Assembly (NCBI GenBank): GCA_900759565.1
Contig: CAAEVV010000064.1
Coordinates: 31,006-95,005, forward strand
Origin: an uncultured Collinsella sp.
GTDB lineage: Bacteria > Actinomycetota > Coriobacteriia > Coriobacteriales > Coriobacteriaceae
DNA: 64,000 bases
Reading direction: 5' to 3'
Below the pieces are notes generated by a model. The model saw only the letters and a program-made list of their open reading frames with translations, had not been told where the DNA came from and did not search any database. The position numbers were made by a program, and so were the translations under genes. Numbering within the stretch: the stretch's first letter is position 1; the number at the start of each line of letters is the position of its first letter. Below, in pieces: positions 8,311 through 16,141 of the stretch.

Positions 8311-9012
8311 CTACAGCCCGCGAATCCGTACGGCCTCGGGCGGAAACTCCTGCTCGCCGGCATCGGTCTTGATGGTCGCGCGGCCCCAGATGTCCAGGCC
8401 CGCAAACACACCGACCGCAAGCGGCAAGCCGTTGGGCGACACCGCCGCAACTTGGCGACCGAGCAGCGGCACCATGTCGAAGTACTCGCCCAGCACGGGG
8501 GCCAGCGGACCGGCAGCACCCTGTGGCGTGTTGGCGACAACCGCCCAGGCATCCACGCGGGTCAACACGGCGGCGGCCAGCGCCTCGACCAGCGCTTCGT
8601 CAGCCACGTCCACACCGAGCTCGCTCAACGCCGAACGCTCAATATCCACCGTCACGGCACCGAACATGCCCGCAGCACCGGCACCGCCGTTCACGGCAAC
8701 ACGCGCGAGCGACGTCTCAAACGCAGGCGCACCGCACACGATATCGCTCGGCCACTGGATACCCACCTTACCGGCAAGGCCCAACCCCGGCGTCGAAGCC
8801 GTGCCCACAAGCGCATCCATCATGCCCATCGCCGCCACAAACGGCAGGCCGTGGAAGGCATGCATGTTCACGTCCGGGCGCACGACCAGCGAAAACATCA
8901 GCGATGCATCGCCCGCGCTCCACGCGCACCAGCCCGCGGACATGCCCTCGCGGCCCGCGTCGCGCGCCGCGTCGAGCTCGGTACCGGCAACAACAGCATT
9001 CATCTCGATCAT
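8311..9012 (-). CDS. Biotin--protein ligase-like protein (divergent BirA catalytic family)
   Basis: A 233-residue protein that looks like the catalytic and C-terminal parts of the BirA/LplA family. GIQWPSDIVCG corresponds to the KWPNDI signature and the last 40 residues (VFAGLDIWGRATIKTDAG) match the small C-terminal SH3-like domain. There is no N-terminal DNA-binding domain. The biotinyl-AMP loop GRGRxGR of true ligases is not visible and the Lys of KWPN is Gln, so activity is doubtful. Its ATG directly abuts the TAG of folP-folK, so it is translationally coupled. Biotinylation of a carboxylase is the family role; whether this copy does it is inference. Confidence 0.6.
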   Translation of the reverse strand: MIEMNAVVAGTELDAARDAGREGMSAGWCAWSAGDASLMFSLVVRPDVNMHAFHGLPFVAAMGMMDALVGTASTPGLGLAGKVGIQWPSDIVCGAPAFETSLARVAVNGGAGAAGMFGAVTVDIERSALSELGVDVADEALVEALAAAVLTRVDAWAVVANTPQGAAGPLAPVLGEYFDMVPLLGRQVAAVSPNGLPLAVGVFAGLDIWGRATIKTDAGEQEFPPEAVRIRGL

Positions 9013-10743
9013 CTACATACGCCCCAATTCGCCCACGATATGACCCACACGGTCCTCGGGCTCCTTGACCTCGACGCCGTTGTAGCGGAAGAACCGCGCC
9101 GGGTCGTGCATCAAGTCCTCGAGCGGCACCAGCACAAAATCGCGCTCGCCGATCAGCGGATGCGGCAGGCGCAGCTTTTTGCCGCCGTGGGTCTCGCCGT
9201 CCATCCACAGCAGGTCCAGGTCGATGGTGCGCGGGCCGTTGGCCTTGGCCTTTTTGGAGCGGTCGCGCCCCAGCTCAGCCTCGATCTTCATAAGCTCGTC
9301 GAGCAGCACCAACGGCGCCAGCTCGGTCTTGATCTCGATGACGGCGTTGGCAAACGCGTCCTGGCGCGTCTCGTAGGCAGGCTCGCTCTCGTAGATCTTG
9401 GAGGAGTTGGACACGCAGGTGAGTGGAATCTCGGCGATCATCTCGCGTGCAGCGCGGATGTTGTCGCAGCGATGCCCCAGGTTGGAGCCCACAGCCACAA
9501 ACGCGCGGCGCGGCTGCGGCTTGGCAACCGCCCAGTAACCGTTCAGGAACTGCGCAAAACCCGCGGCGTCGTGCACGCGCACGATGTTGGCACCGGCCTG
9601 GATGGCGCCCAGGCACACGCCAAACGTAGCGGCATCGCGCTCGGCGGCCTCGGTCACGCCCGAGACGGCGCCCACAAAGCGCTTGCGCGACACGGCGCAC
9701 ATGAGCGGATAGCCCAGTGACGCCATCTTGGCAGTCTCGCGCTGGATGACGATGTCCTCGTTAGCCGACTTACCAAAGCCCGGGCCAGGATCGATGCAGA
9801 TGCGGTCGCGCGACACGCCGGCATGGATGAGTGTGCGGGCCTGGTCAGACAGAAAGCCCATGACGCGGCGCATAATGGGCGCCGAATCGGGCAGGGTGAA
9901 GCGGCGGAGCTGCGAGGTGGGCACGTAGGCTTCCTCGCGGCGGGCGCTGCGGCGCATCATGGCGGCCAGACGGTCATTGGACTCCGATGCGGCCTCGGTG
10001 GCTGCGGGCGCGGGCGCGACGGTCTCGGCGGCAGTAGCCTGCTCGGCGGCCGGCGTCTCCTGCTCGCTTGAAGGCTCGGACGTGGGCTCCGGTTCGCCAA
10101 ACGGCAACGAGGGCTGCACCACGCCGCCCGGAAGCTTGGCCTCCGGCTTAGGCTCGCCCAGCAACTTGCCGCGACGGCGGCGAGCCGGCTTCTCGGCCTC
10201 ACGCGCGGCCTCGGCAGCCGCCTCGCGCGCCTTCTCGGCAACAAACGCCGCTGCCGAGGTATCGAGCTGCACCGTTGCGTGTGTGCGTGCGGGCGCGGCG
10301 ACCTCGCCGGCATGCATCACGATGACGCCGCAGGTGCTCGTCTTAACAAACTCGACCATCTTGGGATCGGTGAAGCCGGTCACGTCATTGACGATCGAGG
10401 CGCCGCAGCGCACGGCCGCCTTGGCAACCGCCACATGACGCGTGTCGATCGAGACGATGGCGCCCTCCTTGGCCAGCGCGCGCACCACGGGCAGCACGCG
10501 GCGAGCCTCCTCGTCGGGGTTGACCGGGGTAAAACCAGGGCGCGTGGACTCGCCGCCCACGTCGATGATGTCGGCGCCGGCGTCAAGCATCGCCAGGCCG
10601 TACTCGATGGCGGCATCCGGGTCGAAGTGCTCCCCGCCGTCGCTAAACGAATCGGGCGTCACGTTGAGGACGCCCATGATGCGCGGACGGTCAAAGCTGA
10701 GCTCGTACTTTCCGCACCGCCATGTCTTGCTGTCGTTCGCCAT
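9013..10743 (-). CDS. folP-folK: Dihydropteroate synthase-HPPK fusion (FolP-FolK) with large internal insert
   Basis: A 576-residue bifunctional folate enzyme. Residues 20-148 and about 287-410 form the dihydropteroate synthase barrel (MGVLNVTPDSFSDGG, GGESTRPG, IVNDVTGF, IDPGPGFGKS). Residues about 413-576 form 6-hydroxymethyldihydropterin pyrophosphokinase (VAVGSNLGHRCDNI, NGPRTIDLDLLW, LPHPLIGERDFVLVPLE). Between VIVMHAGE and IMRRVMGFL is a 135-140-residue insert rich in Ala, Glu and Pro with a basic patch (ARRRRGK), absent from normal FolP. Both active sites look complete. The ATG at 10743 is chosen because AGGAGG lies six bases upstream; the ATG at 10749 abuts it. The operon continues into the biotin-ligase-like gene. 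Confidence 0.93.
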   Translation of the reverse strand: MANDSKTWRCGKYELSFDRPRIMGVLNVTPDSFSDGGEHFDPDAAIEYGLAMLDAGADIIDVGGESTRPGFTPVNPDEEARRVLPVVRALAKEGAIVSIDTRHVAVAKAAVRCGASIVNDVTGFTDPKMVEFVKTSTCGVIVMHAGEVAAPARTHATVQLDTSAAAFVAEKAREAAAEAAREAEKPARRRRGKLLGEPKPEAKLPGGVVQPSLPFGEPEPTSEPSSEQETPAAEQATAAETVAPAPAATEAASESNDRLAAMMRRSARREEAYVPTSQLRRFTLPDSAPIMRRVMGFLSDQARTLIHAGVSRDRICIDPGPGFGKSANEDIVIQRETAKMASLGYPLMCAVSRKRFVGAVSGVTEAAERDAATFGVCLGAIQAGANIVRVHDAAGFAQFLNGYWAVAKPQPRRAFVAVGSNLGHRCDNIRAAREMIAEIPLTCVSNSSKIYESEPAYETRQDAFANAVIEIKTELAPLVLLDELMKIEAELGRDRSKKAKANGPRTIDLDLLWMDGETHGGKKLRLPHPLIGERDFVLVPLEDLMHDPARFFRYNGVEVKEPEDRVGHIVGELGRM

Positions 10744-10837
10744 GAACATCCTCCTCAAATGCCCGCGCCGCCGCGCTCGGGCGCAGGCGGCGGGGTCGCT
10801 TTGCAATCAGTCTTTCTATTGTATCCGCGCACACGGG

Positions 10838-11590
10838 CTAGAACGCAAACGCGGCCGCGATGTCGCAAGAAATCAGCAGGTCGGCATTTGCATCCTGATC
10901 GGTGGGAGCAAGATTGCAAATGGCCAGCGTATCGCCGGTAAAGTAACGCGTAAGGCCTGCCGCCGGATACACCACGAGCGAGGTCCCGCCCACAATGAGG
11001 GCATCGGCCGCGGCGATGGCGGCAACGGCACCAGTCAGCACATGCTCATCGAGCGGCTCCTCGTAGAGCACCACATCGGGCTTAATGCGCCCGCCGCACG
11101 CAGGACACACGGGCACGCCCGCGGCGTCCTCGTGCTCGCGCGAGCAAATCCACTCGGCGCTATAGACCGCGCCGCACGACTGGCAAATGTTGCGATGGAC
11201 CGATCCGTGCAGCTCGAACACGCGCTGTGAGCCGGCCATCTGATGCAGACCGTCGATATTTTGCGTCACCACGGCATTCAGCTTGCCGGCGCGCTCCAGC
11301 TCGGCCAGCCTGGTGTGGCAGCGGTTGGGCTTGGCGCCAAGCGCGATCATCTTGGTGCGGTAAAAGTCGAAGAACTCCGCAGGATGCGCCTCGTAAAAGC
11401 TATGCGACAGCATGGTCTCGGGCGGATAGGCAAACTGCTGGTGATACAGGCCGTCCACGCTGCGGAAATCGGGGATGCCGCTCGCCGTGGAAACACCCGC
11501 GCCGCCAAAGAAGACCACGCGCTTGTGGGTGTCAAACAGATCCGCCAGCGCGGCGGAGGCCTGCCTGGGGTCCGATATTGCCTGCGTCAT
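10838..11590 (-). CDS. cobB: NAD-dependent protein deacylase, sirtuin (CobB-like)
   Basis: A 250-residue Sir2 protein that removes acyl groups from lysines using NAD+. It shows the NAD-binding GAGVSTASGIPDFRS, the catalytic TQNIDGLHQMAGS followed by ELHGS (catalytic His), and a zinc finger of two CxxC pairs (CQSC and CPAC). A GTSLVVYPAAGL segment closes the Rossmann fold. The length is normal. The start ATG at 11590 has GGAGGA upstream. It is divergent from the exonuclease gene across a 135-bp gap that probably holds both promoters. Confidence 0.92.
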   Translation of the reverse strand: MTQAISDPRQASAALADLFDTHKRVVFFGGAGVSTASGIPDFRSVDGLYHQQFAYPPETMLSHSFYEAHPAEFFDFYRTKMIALGAKPNRCHTRLAELERAGKLNAVVTQNIDGLHQMAGSQRVFELHGSVHRNICQSCGAVYSAEWICSREHEDAAGVPVCPACGGRIKPDVVLYEEPLDEHVLTGAVAAIAAADALIVGGTSLVVYPAAGLTRYFTGDTLAICNLAPTDQDANADLLISCDIAAAFAF

Positions 11591-11725
11591 ATGAGTCCTC
11601 CGTCCTTGTTAGTCGGGCAGCGTTGAGCGACGTCCCAGCATGCGGCCTTTAAGTCAGCATGCGCGGATCCCACCCCGCCCCTGTTGCGCTAATCTTAAGC
11701 CTGCCAACCCCGTCGAAAGGACACC

Positions 11726-12544
11726 ATGCCTCAGACTTACACTTTCGCCTCGTGGAACGTCAACGGCCTGCGCGCCGTGCTCAAAAAGGACCCGAGCTTT
11801 ATCCAGATCGCGCAAGAACTCGACGTCGATATCCTGGCGCTGCAGGAGACCAAGCTGCAGGAGGGCCAGGTCGATATCGACCTGCCCGGCTATCACCAAA
11901 CCTGGAGCTACGCCGAGCGCAAGGGCTACTCGGGCACCGCGGTCTTTAGCCGCCAGGAACCGCTGCGCGTACTGCGCGCCGATGCGCTGCTGCCCTACGC
12001 CGGCGAGGGCGAGGCGGCCGAGCTCGTCGCCCAAGCCGCGACCGAGGGCCGCGTCTGCGCGCCGGAGTTCGACAAGTTCTGGTTTGTGGATGTCTACACT
12101 CCCAACGCGCAAAACGAACTCGCCCGCATCGACGTGCGCATGGCCTGGGACGATGCCTACCGCGGCTTTTTGAACGCGCTCGAGCGCGAGACCGGCAAAC
12201 ACGTCGTAACCTGCGGCGACTTTAACGTGGCGCACGAGGAAATCGACCTTAAGAACCCCAAGTCCAACCGCGGCAACGCGGGCTTTTCGGACGAAGAACG
12301 CAGCAAGTTTACCGAACTGCTCGACGCCGGCTTTACCGATACCTGGCGCGCGGCAAATCCCGACGTCGAGGGCGTCTATAGCTGGTGGAGCTACCGCTTT
12401 AATGCCCGCAAGAACAACGCCGGCTGGCGCATCGATTACTTCCTGGTAAGCGACGCAATCGCCGACAACGTACGCGACACCGGCATCCGCGGCGACATCT
12501 TCGGCAGCGACCACTGCCCCGTCACCCTCACGCTAGAACTCTAG
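11726..12544 (+). CDS. xth: Exodeoxyribonuclease III / AP endonuclease
   Basis: A 272-residue member of the exonuclease III (EEP) family that cuts DNA at abasic sites in base-excision repair. Active-site motifs are present: ASWNVNGLRA at the N-terminus, LALQETKLQ (metal-binding Glu), GDFNVAHEEIDL, and the C-terminal WRIDYFLVS and GSDHCPVTLTL. The length and layout match ExoA of Gram-positive bacteria. The ATG is preceded by GAAAGGACACC. It is a single gene followed by a hairpin-rich gap. Confidence 0.94.
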   Translation: MPQTYTFASWNVNGLRAVLKKDPSFIQIAQELDVDILALQETKLQEGQVDIDLPGYHQTWSYAERKGYSGTAVFSRQEPLRVLRADALLPYAGEGEAAELVAQAATEGRVCAPEFDKFWFVDVYTPNAQNELARIDVRMAWDDAYRGFLNALERETGKHVVTCGDFNVAHEEIDLKNPKSNRGNAGFSDEERSKFTELLDAGFTDTWRAANPDVEGVYSWWSYRFNARKNNAGWRIDYFLVSDAIADNVRDTGIRGDIFGSDHCPVTLTLEL

Positions 12545-12560
12545 CCCCAAGTAATTCCTG

Positions 12561-12667
12561 GGGGGACAGAGGAAAACAGATTATGTGGCCCCTCTCCCCC
12601 TATAAGGTGCGGTGGAATAGTTCCTGTTTGGGCAGCAAATAGCCAAAAACGAGAACTATTCCACCGC
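12561..12667. repeat. Two intergenic hairpins after xth
   Basis: An imperfect GGGGGACAGAGG/CCCCTCTCCCCC pair (12561-12600) is followed by a 15-bp perfect inverted repeat, GCGGTGGAATAGTTC (12609-12623) with GAACTATTCCACCGC (12653-12667). They lie between the converging xth and ECF S-component genes. Neither has a T-tract typical of a terminator. Confidence 0.7.
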
Positions 12668-12693
12668 AAGTTCGTGAGGGAACGCGAAATGCC

Positions 12694-13407
12694 TTACAGC
12701 CCGTATTTCACGACGACACGGTTAATGCGGCGACACCAAGGCTTGTACAAGGCGGCCAAAAACACGCAGGTCGCAAGGCCGTGCGTAATATCGAACGGCA
12801 CTGCCGTGGCAAGACGCGCCGCGGCACCCGCCCAAGTAAGCGGCTGTACAAAACCAATGATGTCATACGCGTTGATCACGACGCCATAGAGCAGGCCCGA
12901 CGCAAAGCCGTACGCCAGCAGCGCTGGCATGCGCACGGTGCCGTCGGCGCGGTCGAACGCACCCGCATACGCCAGCACACCGCCAACGTATCCCACGAGC
13001 CCCCAGGCATACATCTGCCACGACGTCCACATGCCCTGCCCAAAAAAGAAATTGCTGGTCAGCGCTGCCAGCGCGCCAACCATAAAACCATTGCGGCGAC
13101 CAAGCGTCGCCCCCGCGATAATGGCGATGGCGCTCACCGGTTTAAAGTCGGGAATGAGCCCAAACAGGATGCGCCCCGCCGCCGCCAGCGCCGCCAGCAC
13201 CAGCGTGGGCATAATCTGGCGCAAACCCGGACGCGATGCCTCATAGCCCGCAAAGAACAGCGCAAGCACCAACGCCACCACAACCAGCATGGCCAACGCT
13301 GCCTGCTCAACACCCGCCAGCAACGCGGCAGCCATCACCGCCGGCACCGCCAACAACAGCGGGATCTCCAGTTTTGCAAGCAAACGCGAGAAACGACAGT
13401 CCGTCAT
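12694..13407 (-). CDS. ECF transporter S component (substrate-binding membrane protein)
   Basis: A 237-residue, very hydrophobic protein with about six transmembrane segments, typical of the small S (EcfS) subunits that bind a vitamin or metal. It lies four bases after the fused ATPase gene and completes a T-A-A'-S set on one strand. The substrate cannot be read from the sequence. The features visible are a membrane segment with VSAIAIIAGATLGRRNGFMVG, and WQMYAWGLVGYVGG in the second half. The ATG at 13407 is preferred because upstream in-frame extension would overlap the ATPase gene. Confidence 0.75.
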   Translation of the reverse strand: MTDCRFSRLLAKLEIPLLLAVPAVMAAALLAGVEQAALAMLVVVALVLALFFAGYEASRPGLRQIMPTLVLAALAAAGRILFGLIPDFKPVSAIAIIAGATLGRRNGFMVGALAALTSNFFFGQGMWTSWQMYAWGLVGYVGGVLAYAGAFDRADGTVRMPALLAYGFASGLLYGVVINAYDIIGFVQPLTWAGAAARLATAVPFDITHGLATCVFLAALYKPWCRRINRVVVKYGL

Positions 13408-13411
13408 CCCA

Positions 13412-15055
13412 TCACGCCCTATAGAACACGTTGTCGGCAAAGAAGTCGGCCGGGGACTCCATGCAGGCAATCTCGCCGTCAAACATCATGGCGACGTCGT
13501 CGGCTACCTGCTCGGCAAAGTCCAAATCGTGCGTAGCCATGATGACGGTGCCGCCAGCCTTCGCATGGTCACGCAGGGCGCGGGCGATGATGCGGCGGCT
13601 GAACAGGTCTAGACCCTTGGTGGGCTCATCGAGCAATAGCAGTTCGGGGCCGATTAGCAGCAGTTTTGCCAATGCAAGCAGTTGACGCTGCCCGCCCGAA
13701 AGATCGTACGGATGGCGTCCATCCAGACCCGACAACCCCAAGCTCGCCGCACGCTCCCGCGCCAAGTTCTCGTCATATCCGCAGGTCGAGGCCCATTCCA
13801 TCAGCTCATCGCGAACCGTCTCGGCAACCAACAATGCTTTGGGATTCTGAGGCAGCAGCGCCGCCGAGGCCGCTCCGCGCACCATGCGGCCGCGCTGCAG
13901 CTTGGCGGTCTTCGCCAGCACCGAGAGTATCGTCGACTTACCGCATCCGTTGCCGCCCACGATCGCATGCACCGCACCGGCCGAAAACGCCACGTCGAGC
14001 CCGCGCAGCACCCAACCGCCCGCGCGATCGTAGCGAAACCAGCCTTCCGACAGGGTGGTAGCCGACCCGCCGTGCATTTTTTGGAGTATTCTGCTTCCAT
14101 CCGTGCGCGGGAAAGCTTCCGAGCCGTTTTCGAGCGACGTTTGCGCCACAAATTCGGACGATTTGTCCAATTCTGAACTTTTTTTCGCGCTCGATACGTC
14201 CCCGGGCGGCTCTGGAGAGCACGAATTGTCCTCATGCCTGCTGAATACTCCTTTATTTGCACATCGGATGGCACCCCACCCCAACATGTCATCGGAAAAC
14301 AGCGATTCTCGGCGTCCCAAAGAAGCCATATCCGCCACCTCGCGCACGCGACCGTCCTCAATCCGGTACGCACACGTCGCGTATTCGAGCATTGGGCGCG
14401 GCTGATGCGTCGCCACAACAACCGTGCAGCCCAGCTCGCGATTCACACGAAACAGCGCGTGCAGAAAATTCTTCTCAGCAACGGGATCGAGCTGAGACGT
14501 GGGCTCGTCGAGCAGCAGCACGCGCGGGCGCAGCGCCAGGACGGCGGCAAGCGACAGCAGCTGCTTGCGGCCACCCGAAAGCGTATCGGTATCACGATGA
14601 AGCCAATCTTCCAGCCCAAAGAAATAGCTAGTCTCAGCTACGCGACGGCGCATCTCATCACGTGCTAGCCCCAAGTTTTCCAGGCCAAACGCCATCTCGT
14701 GCCACACGGTTTCGCACACGATCTGGTTCTCGGGATCCTGGAACACATAGCCCACGCGCTCCGCCGATGCCCGTACGTCCATGTCGGCAACGTTCTCGCC
14801 CAGCACGCGCGCATCGCCAGTGCGCTCGCCCGCTGGAGCGATCTCGGGCTTGAGCAGCGACAGCAGCGTCGACTTGCCCGAACCGGTACCGCCAACAAGC
14901 AGCGCAAATGCACCTTGGGGAACAGACCAGTCGAGCCCCTCGAGCACCGCAGCATCAGCATCGGGGTAGGCAAAGCTCAGGCTCCGCACCTCAATCGCTG
15001 GCATATCCGGGCCGCACGCAGCGCCCGACACCGGGCCCCTGTCCAACCGAGCCAT
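13412..15055 (-). CDS. ECF transporter ATPase, two fused ATP-binding domains (EcfA-EcfA')
   Basis: A 547-residue protein made of two complete ABC ATPase domains. Domain 1 (about 20-245) has Walker A GGTGSGKST, signature LSGGRKQLL and Walker B VLLLDEPTSQLD. Domain 2 (about 330-547) has GGNGCGKST, LSGGQRQLL and LLLLDEPTKGLD. Both carry the ECF-style Q-loop region (FQDPENQI; LLPQNPKAL). The linker (about residues 265-327) is Ser/Glu/Lys-rich, unusually AT-rich in codons, and bounded by inverted repeats. The ATG at 15055 overlaps the TGA of the T-component gene (TGATG), indicating coupled translation. The complex would power vitamin or metal uptake with the neighbouring T and S proteins. Confidence 0.93.
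   Translation of the reverse strand: MARLDRGPVSGAACGPDMPAIEVRSLSFAYPDADAAVLEGLDWSVPQGAFALLVGGTGSGKSTLLSLLKPEIAPAGERTGDARVLGENVADMDVRASAERVGYVFQDPENQIVCETVWHEMAFGLENLGLARDEMRRRVAETSYFFGLEDWLHRDTDTLSGGRKQLLSLAAVLALRPRVLLLDEPTSQLDPVAEKNFLHALFRVNRELGCTVVVATHQPRPMLEYATCAYRIEDGRVREVADMASLGRRESLFSDDMLGWGAIRCANKGVFSRHEDNSCSPEPPGDVSSAKKSSELDKSSEFVAQTSLENGSEAFPRTDGSRILQKMHGGSATTLSEGWFRYDRAGGWVLRGLDVAFSAGAVHAIVGGNGCGKSTILSVLAKTAKLQRGRMVRGAASAALLPQNPKALLVAETVRDELMEWASTCGYDENLARERAASLGLSGLDGRHPYDLSGGQRQLLALAKLLLIGPELLLLDEPTKGLDLFSRRIIARALRDHAKAGGTVIMATHDLDFAEQVADDVAMMFDGEIACMESPADFFADNVFYRA
14073..14261. repeat. Repeat-like element with terminal inverted repeats inside the ECF ATPase gene
   Basis: The left end TGCATTTTTTGGAGTATTC (from 14073) and the reverse complement of the right end (14240-14261), TGCAAATAAAGGAGTATTC, match with a few differences. 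The 189-bp interval, exactly 63 codons, is AT-richer than the flanking domains and encodes the interdomain linker. It looks like a small mobile repeat carried in frame. Confidence 0.55.
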
Positions 15056-15948
15056 CAGCCAAACCTCTTCTCATCAATCGCGTGCAATGCGCAAGGCAGC
15101 ACCATCCAGGCAGCGTACACAACATAGCCCGGCCACGGCGCCGGCACCGAGAGCTGCGGATAAAACGAATACTGCGTCGTCGCGGCCCACGCCACCGCCA
15201 CCGCGGCGGCGCCAAACACCGCAAGTCCAACCAGCGCGGCAGCGTCGCCGCGCCCCAGTCGATACCGCGCATACGTCGTACGACGCGTCGCGGCACCCCA
15301 CCCGCGCGAGCGCATGGCGTCCGCGCGCTCCAGCGAATCTTCCATGCCCCAGCCCATCAACACGCTCGACGCCCGCAGGCGCGAGCGCACGGGGTCGGCC
15401 GGCGCACGCCCCGGTACATCAATCGCATCTTGCACCGCCAGCACCGTGCGGCCGCGGCGCAAAAACTGCGGGATAAGCCGCATGCACATCGAGATCATGA
15501 GCGCGATCACCGGCGCGGCGTTACCCAAAAGCGCAAGCACCTTGTCGTATTCGAGCATCGACGCCGCGGCCTCAAACCACAGCACGCTCGCCACAAACAG
15601 TCCGCCCATGCACAGGCCATATACCATGCTCTCCAGATACACCGCGCGCACGCCGATGCGAAGCAGCTCCGTCGAGCCCGAGGCGCTAAACAGCGGATTG
15701 ACCAGCGCGATAATCAAAATCACCGGCAGCTGCCAGCGAAGCGCCCCCAACGTGCGCGCAGCACCGCGCGTCGCAAATCCATACGCCAGCCCGCCCGTAA
15801 GTGACAGCGCAATCAGCACCGGCTGCATCGAGAACATGGTGAGCCCCAGCGTCAGCACTATATAGAGTGCCGGCACAGCCGGATGCGACATCGAGAATGC
15901 CGCGACGGGCTCGCCGCCAAACTCCTCTTGTATGTTGTCCACGGGCAC
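15055..15948 (-). CDS. ecfT: ECF transporter transmembrane component (EcfT)
   Basis: A protein of about 297 residues from the CbiQ/EcfT family, the membrane subunit that couples the two ATPase domains to the S component. It has several hydrophobic segments and the family's cytoplasmic coupling-helix motifs: SLERADAMRSRGWG near residue 220 is the typical A-M-R/E-A/S-R-G coupling sequence. The open frame extends to 16113, but GTG at 15948, with GAGGGG six bases upstream, is the most likely start and clears the glmU promoter region. It is first in the T-AA'-S operon, divergent from glmU, and overlaps the ATPase gene by one base. Confidence 0.85.
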   Translation of the reverse strand: MPVDNIQEEFGGEPVAAFSMSHPAVPALYIVLTLGLTMFSMQPVLIALSLTGGLAYGFATRGAARTLGALRWQLPVILIIALVNPLFSASGSTELLRIGVRAVYLESMVYGLCMGGLFVASVLWFEAAASMLEYDKVLALLGNAAPVIALMISMCMRLIPQFLRRGRTVLAVQDAIDVPGRAPADPVRSRLRASSVLMGWGMEDSLERADAMRSRGWGAATRRTTYARYRLGRGDAAALVGLAVFGAAAVAVAWAATTQYSFYPQLSVPAPWPGYVVYAAWMVLPCALHAIDEKRFG

Positions 15949-16141
15949 CCCCGTCCCCTCGCTCAAACGGCAGCTCCGCAGCACCGCCAACGCCGCACGC
16001 AAGCAGCGCAAACGCCACGCCGGCGGCGCAAGCCTCAACCGCCGCAAACCAATCGCTACGCGCTCAACATATGCCTGCGGTATCATATTGCGCCGTGTAT
16101 CGTTTCCAAACACACGTCTCTATAACGTAACAGGAGATCAC

